A stretch of DNA of 64,000 nt from Anaerobacillus arseniciselenatis (GCF_001865995.1 NZ_MLQQ01000013.1:60459-124458), one strand, 5' to 3'; positions 52,332 to 61,193 are shown, numbered from the stretch's first letter. Translations and numbers: made by a program. Notes: generated by a model not told the origin, from the sequence alone.

Positions 52332-53070
52332 TGATGAGCCAATTACTTTGCAAGGTTTGAAGAAGACACTTGAGTCGTGGTCCAATGGAAATTATGAAAT
52401 TTTAGCAGCGCCAAATGCGCAAACGGCCATTGGAATTTTAGAACAACAAACAATTCACGTATTAATTACGGATATCTCAATGCCAGAGGTGACTGGGCTT
52501 GAAATGCTAAAAATATTGAAGGAACAAAACCATTTTCCTGTAGTGATCATTATCTCTGCTTATTCCGATTTTAGCTATGCTCAAGAAGCGATAGAGATAG
52601 GTGTTGTTAATTATTTATTAAAGCCTATAAAGAAACAAAAGTTAATTGAGGAAGTAGAAAAAGCTTTACAAGTGGAGGAAAAACGCTATCGAAGCGACAT
52701 GATTGAAAAGGTAGTCGATGATAGCCTAGTTAATATAAAATCGGAGGAAGAGCATATAGGGCCTATAAAAAAAGCTCTTGATTTTATTGAAGAGAACTTG
52801 GAGCATCCGCTGACATTAAAAGAAGTGGCTGCTCATGTCCATTTAAATTCAAGCTATTTTAGTGTGTTATTTAAAGAACATACGAATATGAAGTTTAGTG
52901 AGTATATGACACGCTCTAGAATCCAGAAAGCGAAAAATTTGTTGTTAACGACACAGTTATCAGTGGCTGAAATAGCTGAAGCTGTCGGTTATACTACTTC
53001 AAAGTATTTTATTAAAACCTTTAAAGAGTATGAAGGCTTAACCCCGAGCAAGTATAAAAAATTAAAGTAA
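52303..53070 (+). CDS. Response regulator with AraC-type HTH, YesN family
   Basis: A 255-residue regulator. The receiver domain has 'ILIVDDEPITLQGL', 'HVLITDISMPEVTG' (phosphorylated Asp) and 'YLLKPIKKQKL'. The C-terminal AraC domain has 'LKEVAAHVHLNSSYFSVLFK' and 'AEIAEAVGYTTSKYFIKTFK'. A second ATG directly after the first is an equally good start, since GGGAGGG lies immediately upstream. It probably activates the importer and GH52 genes downstream in response to xylo-oligosaccharides. Confidence 0.92.
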   Translation: MMGKKILIVDDEPITLQGLKKTLESWSNGNYEILAAPNAQTAIGILEQQTIHVLITDISMPEVTGLEMLKILKEQNHFPVVIIISAYSDFSYAQEAIEIGVVNYLLKPIKKQKLIEEVEKALQVEEKRYRSDMIEKVVDDSLVNIKSEEEHIGPIKKALDFIEENLEHPLTLKEVAAHVHLNSSYFSVLFKEHTNMKFSEYMTRSRIQKAKNLLLTTQLSVAEIAEAVGYTTSKYFIKTFKEYEGLTPSKYKKLK

Positions 53071-53191
53071 TCTAAAAATAGTAGTATTTTACCCAATCGT
53101 GCTTACCTTATTCGAAATAACATATGGTGCTACAATTAATTTGTGTTCAGCAAATAAAGACACAAATACAAAGTAGTAGGGGGTAATTTAT

Positions 53192-54535
53192 TTGTTTAAA
53201 AAGAAAGCGATTACATTATTTTCAATTTTCACTATGTTTTTACTAGTTTTAGCTGCATGTTCTGGCTCAAATGAGAGTAATGGAGACAACGGCTCTAGTA
53301 CAGACAATGGTTCAAGTGCAGGTAGTGATGATGAACAAGTGACAGTTGACTTTATGCACTTATGGCCATCAGGTAGTGCAGAGCAGCACAACATGATTGT
53401 AGGGGACATTATTAGTGACTTTGAAAGTCAAAATCCAAATGTAAAAGTTGAAACAGAAGTGTTATCAGTAGAGCAATATAGAGAGCGCTTACAAATTTTA
53501 GCTTCTTCTAACAACCTTCCAGATGTTGGGATGACTTGGGCAGCAGGCGCATTAGAGCCTTTTGCTAGAGGAAATCAATTTGCAGTTATTGATGACATGC
53601 TAGATGTTGAATTTAGTGAAACGTTTATTCCTGGTACAGTAGAAGCGTTCTCTTATAATGAACAAACGTATGCGCTTCCACTTGAATTAAACATTGCTCC
53701 AATTTATTACAATACAGAAATTTTTGCAGAACACGGTTTAGATGTTCCAGAAACTTTTGAAGAATTTAAGAATGTTGTCCAAACGTTAGCTGACAACGGT
53801 GTAACACCAATTACTGTAGGAAATAGAGATGCTTGGACAGGTTCGTTGTGGTATATGTATTTAGCTGATCGCATCGGTGGTCCAGATACGTTAACAAATG
53901 CAATTAATCGTACTGGTACTTTTGAAGATCCGGCACTAATTCAAGCGGCTGAAGAACTTCAAAATTTAGTAGAAATGAATGCTTTCATAAGAGGTTTTAA
54001 CGGTCTTTCAAATGATGAAGCAAAAGGTCCATTCATGAATAACCAAGCAGCAATGTATTTAATGGGCTCTTGGGAGTTACCGAACTTTACAACAAACGAA
54101 ACTGTACCGCAAGAATTTAGAGATGCGATTGATTTCTTTAAGTTCCCTATGGTTGAAGGTGGACAAGGTGACATTAACAGTTTCGTAGGTGGACCAGGTG
54201 TTGGTTTATTCGTTGCTGAAAACTCTGATGTAAAAGATGAAGCAAAAGCATTTTTGAAATTTTTCGTTGAGGAGTGGGGAAAAAGGTCTGTTGAAGATGC
54301 AGGTGTAATTCCAGCAACAATGGTTGACACTTCCACATTAGACTTACCAGAAATGTATATTGATGTATTAGATGAGTTAAATAATGCGAGCAATATTACA
54401 TTGTATGCAGATGTTCAAATGAGCTCATCAGTAGCACAAGTACATTTAAATATGATCCAAGCCTTATTCGGTGAGCAAGTTACTCCAGAAGAATTTGCCG
54501 AGAGACATGAAGAAGCTTTATCTAGTGAAGACTAA
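53192..54535 (+). CDS. ABC sugar-binding lipoprotein (copy 2)
   Basis: A 447-residue family 1 solute-binding protein with lipobox 'LAAC' (Cys about residue 23) and a Ser/Gly/Asn linker. It is strongly similar to the protein at 29713 throughout ('HLWPSGSAEQHNMIVGDIIS', 'NIAPIYYN', 'YADVQMSSSVAQVHLNMIQ'). TTG start with AGTAGGGGG upstream. Mature-region differences between the copies may tune oligosaccharide length. It sits directly downstream of the YesM/YesN pair. Confidence 0.92.
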   Translation: MFKKKAITLFSIFTMFLLVLAACSGSNESNGDNGSSTDNGSSAGSDDEQVTVDFMHLWPSGSAEQHNMIVGDIISDFESQNPNVKVETEVLSVEQYRERLQILASSNNLPDVGMTWAAGALEPFARGNQFAVIDDMLDVEFSETFIPGTVEAFSYNEQTYALPLELNIAPIYYNTEIFAEHGLDVPETFEEFKNVVQTLADNGVTPITVGNRDAWTGSLWYMYLADRIGGPDTLTNAINRTGTFEDPALIQAAEELQNLVEMNAFIRGFNGLSNDEAKGPFMNNQAAMYLMGSWELPNFTTNETVPQEFRDAIDFFKFPMVEGGQGDINSFVGGPGVGLFVAENSDVKDEAKAFLKFFVEEWGKRSVEDAGVIPATMVDTSTLDLPEMYIDVLDELNNASNITLYADVQMSSSVAQVHLNMIQALFGEQVTPEEFAERHEEALSSED

Positions 54536-54623
54536 ATAAAAATTATCATTTATAAAGGGCATATCTTTAACTTTAGGTATGTCCTTCACTTAAATTTTTT
54601 ACGAATATAAAGGGGATGAAACT

Positions 54624-55502
54624 ATGAATAAAGTCATGTCAAATAAATTCATCATTGCGTTATATGTATTCCCCGCGCTTTTTTTAATCATGCTATTAAT
54701 CTATATTCCGATCGCATTAACTGGCTATTACGGGTTAATGAAATGGGACGGGATTGGAGAAATGACGTTTATTGGGCTCGAAAACTATAGAAGACTCATA
54801 ACAGATGGGATGTTTTGGACAAGTGTATATCACTCATTTTTATTAGCAGTCTTTTCTGCATTGAGTTTAGTAGGTTATTTAGTTATTTCTTTAATTTTAG
54901 CAGGGAAAATCAAAGGTGCGAATTTACTTAGAAAAATTTATTTAATACCGATGTTATTATCTTCTGTGGCAATCGCTCAGCTATGGTTAAAAATCTATCA
55001 TCCTACAAACGGGGTATTAAATAGCTTTTTAATGAGTATTGGGGTTGATAATCCCCCAGCTTGGCTATCAGATCCAAAAATCGTATTATTTGCAATTTTT
55101 ATTCCTATTATTTGGCAATATGCAGGTTTTTACATTTTAATTTACTATGCGGCTTTAAAGAACATTCCAGATTCAATTATTGAAGCAGCTAAAATCGATG
55201 GAGCAACTCCATTTCAAATCGGGTATAAAATTAAACTGCCACTTATTTCAAATATCATAAAAATAACGGTTGTACTAGCGATTGTCGGATCATTAAAGTA
55301 TTTTGATTTAATTTATGTAATGACCGGCGGAGGCCCAAACGGTGCAAGTGAAGTTATGGCATCATATATGTATAAACAAGCCTTTGGCTCATATAATTTT
55401 GGTTACGGAAGTGCGATTGGATTTTTCTTATTACTAATTATTCTCATTGTAACGTGGCTTATTCGAAAGTTAACGGTTTCAGATGAAGAGATCCAATATT
55501 AA
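54624..55502 (+). CDS. ABC sugar permease, first membrane subunit (copy 2)
   Basis: A 292-residue MalF/UgpA-type permease of the same length as the copy at 31145 and closely similar to it ('MNKVMSNKFIIALYVFPALF', EAA loop 'DSIIEAAKIDGATPFQIGYK'). An imperfect hairpin (AGGGCATATC/GGTATGTCCT) lies between it and the binding-protein gene, mirroring the arrangement in copy 1. AAGGGG ribosome site. Confidence 0.93.
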   Translation: MNKVMSNKFIIALYVFPALFLIMLLIYIPIALTGYYGLMKWDGIGEMTFIGLENYRRLITDGMFWTSVYHSFLLAVFSALSLVGYLVISLILAGKIKGANLLRKIYLIPMLLSSVAIAQLWLKIYHPTNGVLNSFLMSIGVDNPPAWLSDPKIVLFAIFIPIIWQYAGFYILIYYAALKNIPDSIIEAAKIDGATPFQIGYKIKLPLISNIIKITVVLAIVGSLKYFDLIYVMTGGGPNGASEVMASYMYKQAFGSYNFGYGSAIGFFLLLIILIVTWLIRKLTVSDEEIQY

Positions 55503-55516
55503 AGGAGGGTAAAATA

Positions 55517-56416
55517 ATGAATGAAGTAACAGTACAGCAAGAAAAACAACAGGCTCCTAAGTTAGATCCTCAAAATTCTACTAGAAGTTTGTTAAGTAAA
55601 ATTGGTTACGTAACTCTTTATACCGTTCTAGGTATAATAGCCTTTTTTCAAATTTACCCACTAATTTGGTTGGTATCCTTCTCACTGAAGACGAATAGTG
55701 AAGTATTTAATGACTCACCATTTTCATTACCTAGTAATCCACAGTGGGGAAACTATTTAACTGTTTGGACAGAAGGAAATATAAGCTTGTACTTCTTTAA
55801 TAGTGTATGGATTACTGCCACTGCCGTAGTTTTAACTGTTTTATCGGCTAGTTTAGTGACATTTGCAATTACTAGAATGCAGTGGAAGCTTAATAAGGTA
55901 GTTTTAGGACTATTTATGGTAGGGATTATGATTCCGGTACACTCGACGTTAATTCCATTATTCGATTTTTTCCTAAGAGTGAATTTAATTGATAATCCGA
56001 TAGCGATTGTCTTAACTTATACAGCATTTAACCTCCCGTTAACGATAATGATTTTACTCGGTTTTTATTATACATTGCCGCGTGAAATTGAAGAAGCCGC
56101 TGTCATTGATGGTTGCTCGGTTCATCGTATTTTCTTTCAAGTTACATTACCGATGACAATGCCGGTAATTGCAACAACAGCGATTATTAATATGATTTAC
56201 AACTGGAATGAGTTTATCTTTATTAACACATTTATTAGTTCCGATAAATATAAAACTCTAACCGTTGGAATTCAAAATTTCGTAGGTCAATATATGACGG
56301 AATGGGGAGCAATTGGTGCTACCTTAGTTATTAGTATTTTACCGATCTTAATTGCATTTTTCTTCTTAAGTAATAAGATTGTTGAAGGAATTTCATCAGG
56401 GGCAGTTAAAGGATAA
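55517..56416 (+). CDS. ABC sugar permease, second membrane subunit (copy 2)
   Basis: A 299-residue MalG-type permease with the EAA loop 'PREIEEAAVIDGCSVHRIFF'. It is 11 residues longer than copy 1, in a hydrophilic N-terminus ('VQQEKQQAPKLDPQNSTRSL'). It starts 14 bp after its partner, the same spacing as copy 1, with AAGGAGGG upstream. No ATPase gene follows. Confidence 0.93.
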   Translation: MNEVTVQQEKQQAPKLDPQNSTRSLLSKIGYVTLYTVLGIIAFFQIYPLIWLVSFSLKTNSEVFNDSPFSLPSNPQWGNYLTVWTEGNISLYFFNSVWITATAVVLTVLSASLVTFAITRMQWKLNKVVLGLFMVGIMIPVHSTLIPLFDFFLRVNLIDNPIAIVLTYTAFNLPLTIMILLGFYYTLPREIEEAAVIDGCSVHRIFFQVTLPMTMPVIATTAIINMIYNWNEFIFINTFISSDKYKTLTVGIQNFVGQYMTEWGAIGATLVISILPILIAFFFLSNKIVEGISSGAVKG

Positions 56417-56427
56417 TTTCTTAAAAG

Positions 56428-56476
56428 TTAAGGCGCTTGCGCTTATAGGGGTGACCAACGCGCCTGCGCTTTTCTT
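56428..56476. repeat. Truncated copy of the AGGCGCTTGCGCTT repeat (F2)
   Basis: AAGGCGCTTGCGCTTATAGG and GTGACCAACGCGCCTGCGCTT resemble the right end of the Bacillaceae repeat at 59463. It forms a hairpin (AGGCGCTTGCGCT / GCGCCTGCGCTT) after the permease gene and ends in TTTTC, so it may terminate transcription. Confidence 0.55.
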
Positions 56477-56504
56477 AATATCTTGAAGAAAGTAGGGAGA
56501 TAGA

Positions 56505-58619
56505 ATGGGAAAAAATATGTTTTTTAATGCTCATCATTCACCTATTGGAGCATTCTCGAGTTTTACTTTAGGATTTCCAGGGAGTGGGGGAGGACTTGAC
56601 TTAGAATTAGGACGTTCACCTCGTAAAAATGTTTTTGTAGGTGTAGAATCTATCGATCAAGATGGAATTTATGAAGCATTACCGTTTTTTGATACCGGTG
56701 AAGATGAAAGTAAACGTTATGATATTGAAAATCCAGACCCAAATCCTGATAAACCAAAAATTATTTTTCCTTTTGAAAAAGAAAATGTAGAACGCGACTT
56801 TCAGTTAGGGACAGACACGTGGAAAGCTGGAGACCTTACTTTTACAATTTATTCGCAAGCACAATCTGTCCCAGACCCGACGACTGGTTCAGAGGAAAAG
56901 TTAAAATTAACGATCATGCCAGCTGTTATTGCTGAATTAACGATCGATAATACAAAAGGAACAAAAACAAGAAGAGCGTTTTTTGGCTACGAAGGAAATG
57001 ATACATATAGTTCGATGCGAAGATTAGATGATACGACTCAAGATATTGCTGGTGTTGGTCAGGGACGAATAACTGCCATTGCTGCATCTAATCAAGAAGT
57101 GAAATCGGCAATGCACTTTAGCTTAGAAAATATTTTAATGACTACACTTGAAGAGAATTGGACCTTCGGTTTAGGACCAGTTGCATCATTAATTATGGAT
57201 GTACCTGCTGGAACTCGAAAAACGTATCAATTTGCGATCTGTTTTCACCGTTCAGGCTACGTAACAGCTGGTTTAGATACGTCATATTATTATACGCGTT
57301 ACTTTAAAAATATCGAAGAAGTCGCTCAATATGCACTGCAAAACGTAGAAGAAGTGAAAGAACGTGCTATAAAAGCAAACCAATTAGTCAACGATGCAGA
57401 ACATTTAACAGAAGATCAAAAATTTATGATGGCACACTCTATTAGAAGTTACTACGGAAGCACACAATTTTTAGATCTTGATGGAGAGCCGTTTTGGGTC
57501 GTTAATGAAGGCGAATATCGAATGATGAATACGTTTGATTTAACGGTCGATCAGCTATTCTTTGAGTTAAAAATGAATCCATGGACAGTAAAAAATGAAT
57601 TAGATATGTTTGTGAAAAGGTTTAGCTATGAGGATAAAGTTCGTTTTCCAAATGATGAAACAGAATATCCTGGTGGGATAAGCTTTACACATGATATGGG
57701 CGTTGCAAACACGATCTCTAGACCACAATATTCATCCTATGAATTATACGGATTAGACGGTTGTTTCTCACATATGACTCATGAACAGTTGGTGAACTGG
57801 GTACTTTGTGCCGCTGTTTATGTAGAACAAACAGAAGATCAAAAATGGCTAGAAGAAAATATGGGAATTTTTAATAAATGTTTTGAAAGTTTAGTAAATC
57901 GAGATCATCCTCTTCCTGAAAAAAGAAATGGAATTATGGGGTTAGATTCTACTCGTGTGATGGGTGGAGCAGAGATTACGACTTATGATAGTCTTGATGT
58001 TTCGTTAGGGCAAGCAAGAAATAATATTTATATGGCTGGAAAGTGTTGGGCGTCTTATGTTGCGTTAGAGAAGATCTTTGCTGATAATGGTGAAGGTGAA
58101 TTAGCGAAGCAAGCGGGCTTACAAGCTGAAAGAGCTGCTGAAACAATCGTGAGCTTTGTGACTGAAGACGGCTATATTCCAGCAGTTGTTGGAGAAGGAA
58201 ATGATTCTAAAATAATTCCAGCGATTGAAGGGTTAGTGTTCCCGTATTTTACAAATTGTAAAGAGGCGTTAGACCCTAATGGTCGCTTTGGGCCATATAT
58301 CAAAGCACTTAAAAAGCATTTGGATACAGTTTTAGTTGATGGCGTATGCTTGTTTGATAACGGTGGGTGGAAAATCTCTTCAACAAGTAATAACTCATGG
58401 CTCAGTAAAATATATTTATCACAATTTATCGCTCGCGAAATTCTCGGTTTAACATGGGACGAAAAAGGAAAGCAAGCAGATGCTGCTCATGTTGAATGGT
58501 TAACACATCCTACATTGTCTGTTTGGAGTTGGAGTGACCAAATCATTTCCGGTGAAATTAGCGGTAGTAAATATTATCCTAGAGGTGTGACAAGCATTCT
58601 TTGGCTCCAAGAAAAATAA
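56505..58619 (+). CDS. Beta-xylosidase, glycoside hydrolase family 52
   Basis: A 704-residue cytosolic retaining xylosidase that releases xylose from xylo-oligosaccharides. The start 'MFFNAHHSPIGAFSSFTLGF' is typical of GH52 enzymes from Geobacillus and relatives. A Glu in 'WVVNEGEYRMMNTFDL' (Glu335/Glu337) corresponds to the nucleophile region, and an Asp in 'TTYDSLDVSLGQ' (about 494-497) to the acid/base region. No signal peptide. It follows the second importer, so it should act on imported substrate, alongside the GH43 enzyme at 27944. Confidence 0.95.
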   Translation: MGKNMFFNAHHSPIGAFSSFTLGFPGSGGGLDLELGRSPRKNVFVGVESIDQDGIYEALPFFDTGEDESKRYDIENPDPNPDKPKIIFPFEKENVERDFQLGTDTWKAGDLTFTIYSQAQSVPDPTTGSEEKLKLTIMPAVIAELTIDNTKGTKTRRAFFGYEGNDTYSSMRRLDDTTQDIAGVGQGRITAIAASNQEVKSAMHFSLENILMTTLEENWTFGLGPVASLIMDVPAGTRKTYQFAICFHRSGYVTAGLDTSYYYTRYFKNIEEVAQYALQNVEEVKERAIKANQLVNDAEHLTEDQKFMMAHSIRSYYGSTQFLDLDGEPFWVVNEGEYRMMNTFDLTVDQLFFELKMNPWTVKNELDMFVKRFSYEDKVRFPNDETEYPGGISFTHDMGVANTISRPQYSSYELYGLDGCFSHMTHEQLVNWVLCAAVYVEQTEDQKWLEENMGIFNKCFESLVNRDHPLPEKRNGIMGLDSTRVMGGAEITTYDSLDVSLGQARNNIYMAGKCWASYVALEKIFADNGEGELAKQAGLQAERAAETIVSFVTEDGYIPAVVGEGNDSKIIPAIEGLVFPYFTNCKEALDPNGRFGPYIKALKKHLDTVLVDGVCLFDNGGWKISSTSNNSWLSKIYLSQFIAREILGLTWDEKGKQADAAHVEWLTHPTLSVWSWSDQIISGEISGSKYYPRGVTSILWLQEK

Positions 58620-58670
58620 CGGACGTTATAGTAGTATCTTTACAAAATAATTAGTGCAATATATTGAAGA

Positions 58671-58714
58671 GGGCTGTTCCAAAAAGTGTAAGATATTTGC
58701 TTTTTGAACAGCCC
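58671..58714 (+). terminator. Hairpin after the GH52 gene
   Basis: GGGCTGTTCCAAAAAG pairs with CTTTTTGAACAGCCC. No T tract follows, so termination is uncertain. It is a short member of the GGCTGT hairpin family. Confidence 0.55.
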
Positions 58715-58802
58715 AAACAACTTGTTGCCGTAGATACAAAGGTTTCAAAACTTCCTTTGTATTAAATACAATGAATTTGAACCGTTTAAGGAGTGGGCAG
58801 AA

Positions 58803-59435
58803 GTGAATTATGTAACAAGTTTTTTGTATAGAATTTGTGAATGGATTATGAGGCTTGCTTATGTGAATATTTTATGGATTGCTTTTTCCTTTGTCGGCTT
58901 ACTTGTTTTAGGAGTTTTCCCAGCTACGATCGCAATGTTTTCTGTCGTTCGAAAATGGATGATGAATCAATCTGACATTCCAATTTTTAAAACGTTTTGG
59001 CAAAGCTATAAAAAAGATTTTTTTAAAGGGAACATTATTGGATGGATCTTTGTAGCTATAGGATATGTCCTTTATATACAAAATTCCGTTATAATGTTCA
59101 GCGATGATCCGCTCATTCAAATAAGTAAATATGCTTTTTTTCTTTTAGTAATCCTTTTTAGTTTAGTGACATTATACCTTTTTCCTACGTATGTTCATTA
59201 CAATGTAAGTTTATTTCAAGTTGTAAAAAATGCATTTTTAATCATGGTCATTAATCCAATTAATAATATTATTATGATCTTAGGCTTAGTTTTATTTTAT
59301 TATATCCTACTAATCATTCCTCAATTGTTGGTGTTTTTTGGTGCAAGTGTAGTTGCTTATATCATCATGTGGTCTTGTTTTCAAAGCTTTTTAAATATCG
59401 ATAAAAAGAAAAAAAGACGACTTGTATCCGGGTGA
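58803..59435 (+). CDS. YesL-family membrane protein (DUF624)
   Basis: A 210-residue membrane protein with five to six hydrophobic segments and the DUF624 start pattern ('VNILWIAFSFVGLLVLGVFP', 'TIAMFSVVRKWM'). YesL proteins are regularly encoded with YesM/YesN and oligosaccharide ABC importers, and their function is not established. GTG start with AAGGAGTGG upstream. The stop codon lies inside the terminator hairpin. Confidence 0.85.
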   Translation: MNYVTSFLYRICEWIMRLAYVNILWIAFSFVGLLVLGVFPATIAMFSVVRKWMMNQSDIPIFKTFWQSYKKDFFKGNIIGWIFVAIGYVLYIQNSVIMFSDDPLIQISKYAFFLLVILFSLVTLYLFPTYVHYNVSLFQVVKNAFLIMVINPINNIIMILGLVLFYYILLIIPQLLVFFGASVVAYIIMWSCFQSFLNIDKKKKRRLVSG

Positions 59436-59459
59436 TGGATTATACGGTCGTCTTTTTTG
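59409..59459 (+). terminator. Terminator overlapping the yesL-type stop codon
   Basis: AAAAAGACGAC (still coding) pairs with GTCGTCTTTTTT downstream of the stop. Confidence 0.8.
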
Positions 59460-59462
59460 TAT

Positions 59463-59602
59463 TGTCTAGCTCCAGCGCCTAGCTTCTCGAGCGTTTCGGT
59501 CCATCAAGATTTGCCTATTCACGAGGGAGAAGCGAAGAGGAGGCAAAACGTTGCGGGCCCTCCAACGCTTGTCGAAGCTTACCAAGGCGCTTGCGCTTTT
59601 CT
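59463..59602. repeat. Bacillaceae dispersed repeat (CTAGCTCCAGCGCCTAGC type), copy F1
   Basis: It begins GTCTAGCTCCAGCGCCTAGC, has CTTCTCGAGCGTTTCGGTCC and CCAACGCTTGTCGAAGCTTA in the middle, and ends CCAAGGCGCTTGCGCTTTTC. From memory this GC-rich repeat is common between genes in many Bacillus relatives. It forms a long imperfect hairpin and lies between convergent genes. Confidence 0.75.
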
Positions 59603-59605
59603 TAT

Positions 59606-60778
59606 TTATTGCTGAAGCAAGTCAGAGCGTAAAAAATTTTCAGTCGCATAAGCGGATACTCCTAAGGCTGTCGAGTATACCGATAGCTCGGCAAAAGTAA
59701 TTGTTAAGTCCGTTTGGTGCTGTTTTAACGTATACTTTACAACAACTTGTCGTACAGGTTCTTCGATCCACTTTTTCGCCATCGCCAAACGATTACCGAT
59801 AATAATTTGTTCTGGGTTAAAAGTATTTATGATGTTATTAATGCCAATGCCTAAATAATGACCTACTTGTTTAAAATAGTGGGCAATTTCCTCATTTGTA
59901 TTAGCCACTTCAATTAGCGACTCTAATGTTAGTTCTTCTTCCTTTAGAGGAAGGAAAGGTAATCTTTTGGCTTCGGTTAAAAGTGCTCGTTCTGATGCAT
60001 AAAGTTCCCAACAACCACTACTGCCACAGCTACATGTTTTTCCATTAACTTCAATAATCATATGTCCGAGTTCTCCGGAAAAACCATTTTTGCCACGGTA
60101 TAGTTCATTATTTAAAATAAACCCGACACCGATCCCGATTCCAGCACTTACATAAATGATGTCTTCGTAATTTTGACCAGCACCTAAAACCTTTTCTCCG
60201 TATGCTCCGGCATTTGCTTCATTTTCGATAATGGCAGGTAACTGAAATTCTTTTTCAATTTCCTCTTTTAGATGAACATGTTTCCAACCTAAATTTGGCG
60301 CTAGTAATATTTCACTTTGTTTATTAACGATCCCTGGGACACCGATGCCGATACCAACGACTCCATATTTGCTGTCTGGGACATTGCTCAGTAAATCATT
60401 AATTACTTTTTTTAAGCTGGTAACGGTTTCATCAAAGGTTGTACTATAAAGGCGGATCTTCTTTTCAGAGACAATTTTTCCGTTTAAATCCGATAGTACA
60501 CCTAAAATATAATTAACACCTAAGTCGATTCCAATCGAATAACCTGATGATTGATTAAATAAAAGCATAACAGGTCGCCTTCCCCCACTTGACTCCCCAG
60601 GGCCTGTCTCATAACATAAACTTTCATTTAATAATTCATTAACTAATGAAGAAACAGTTCCTTTCGTTAATCCTAGACGTTGGGAAATTTCCGCACGAGA
60701 AAGAGGGCCTTCATCTTTAATCATTTTTAATACTAATGATTTATTATTAAGCTTTACTAATTGCTGATTCCAAGACAT
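59606..60778 (-). CDS. xylR: XylR xylose repressor (ROK family)
   Basis: A 390-residue repressor. The N-terminal winged HTH is 'SRAEISQRLGLTKGTVSSLV' (about 24-43). The ROK domain has 'IGIDLGVNYILGVLSDLNGK', 'GVVGIGIGVPGIVNKQSEIL' and the zinc site 'CSCGSSGCWELYAS'. TAGGAGC ribosome site before the ATG. A matching operator palindrome lies 91 bp upstream of its own start, others at 61167 and 24422, so it probably controls itself and both xylA loci, with xylose as inducer. Confidence 0.9.
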   Translation of the reverse strand: MSWNQQLVKLNNKSLVLKMIKDEGPLSRAEISQRLGLTKGTVSSLVNELLNESLCYETGPGESSGGRRPVMLLFNQSSGYSIGIDLGVNYILGVLSDLNGKIVSEKKIRLYSTTFDETVTSLKKVINDLLSNVPDSKYGVVGIGIGVPGIVNKQSEILLAPNLGWKHVHLKEEIEKEFQLPAIIENEANAGAYGEKVLGAGQNYEDIIYVSAGIGIGVGFILNNELYRGKNGFSGELGHMIIEVNGKTCSCGSSGCWELYASERALLTEAKRLPFLPLKEEELTLESLIEVANTNEEIAHYFKQVGHYLGIGINNIINTFNPEQIIIGNRLAMAKKWIEEPVRQVVVKYTLKQHQTDLTITFAELSVYSTALGVSAYATENFLRSDLLQQ

Positions 60779-60868
60779 TTATATAGCTCCTATCATTTTT
60801 TAAATAAAAATTTTACTGAACTGTATAATACTACACTAGTTATACCATAAGTTATTGTATAAAGAAAA

Positions 60869-60894
60869 CTTAGTTCATCCGATAGACAAACTAA
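60869..60894. promoter_or_regulatory. XylR operator-like palindrome before xylR (copy 2)
   Basis: CTTAGTTC-ATCCGATAGAC-AAACTAAT, nearly identical to 61167-61193 and close to the Bacillus xylO type TTAGTTT...AAACTAA. It suggests autorepression. Confidence 0.7.
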
Positions 60895-60905
60895 TGAGGT
60901 GCGTA

Positions 60906-60992
60906 AAACTGGCAACGACTGAGGAATAGGCTTCAGCTGCAGAAGAGTTAGGGAGGCTATCTGATCGACTAGTAGAAATGGTCTTTGACTAG
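60906..60992 (+). pseudogene. Methyl-accepting chemotaxis protein C-terminal remnant
   Basis: The frame reads 'ATTEE', a stop where Gln is expected, then 'ASAAEELGRLSDRLVEMVFD' and a stop. This is the end of an MCP signalling domain ('ATTEEQxASAEELxxLAxxL'). The rest is gone. It stands between two XylR operators and suggests a chemoreceptor gene was lost from the xylose locus. Confidence 0.65.
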
Positions 60993-61029
60993 AAAAAGCA
61001 TTAATCATTTTAAATTGTAATCTATCTGA

Positions 61030-61145
61030 GTGAATTTCATAATGACCAAAATCGAGTCACACTAAACAATATATAGTTTGCGAACGGTTATGACGCAACT
61101 ATATACTGTCCTTAGTGAGGAGAATAATTAATTATGAATTCATTG
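61030..61145. repeat. Palindromic MITE-like repeat, copy B5
   Basis: GTGAATTTCATAATGACCAA at the left, inner ATATATAGTTTGCGAACGGT and TGACGCAACTATATA, and TTAATTATGAATTCATTG at the right. Same orientation as B1. It lies between the two XylR operators. Confidence 0.7.
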
Positions 61146-61166
61146 ATCTAAAATTTTTTATAAAAA

Positions 61167-61193
61167 CTTAGTTCATTCGATAGACAAACTAAG
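61167..61193. promoter_or_regulatory. XylR operator-like palindrome before the M24-xylA2 operon (copy 3)
   Basis: CTTAGTTC-ATTCGATAGAC-AAACTAAG: 7-bp perfect outer arms, with the same centre as the copy at xylR. It lies 87 bp before the M24-family gene. Confidence 0.7.

Noticed and set aside
53135..53165. TTAATTTGT...GCAAATAAA before the second binding-protein gene, considered as a XylR operator
   Set aside because: It matches the arms only loosely and lacks the TTCGATA centre shared by the three good sites.
60793..61008. 71-codon minus-strand frame upstream of xylR
   Set aside because: It covers a XylR-type operator and the antisense of an MCP remnant, so it is chance.
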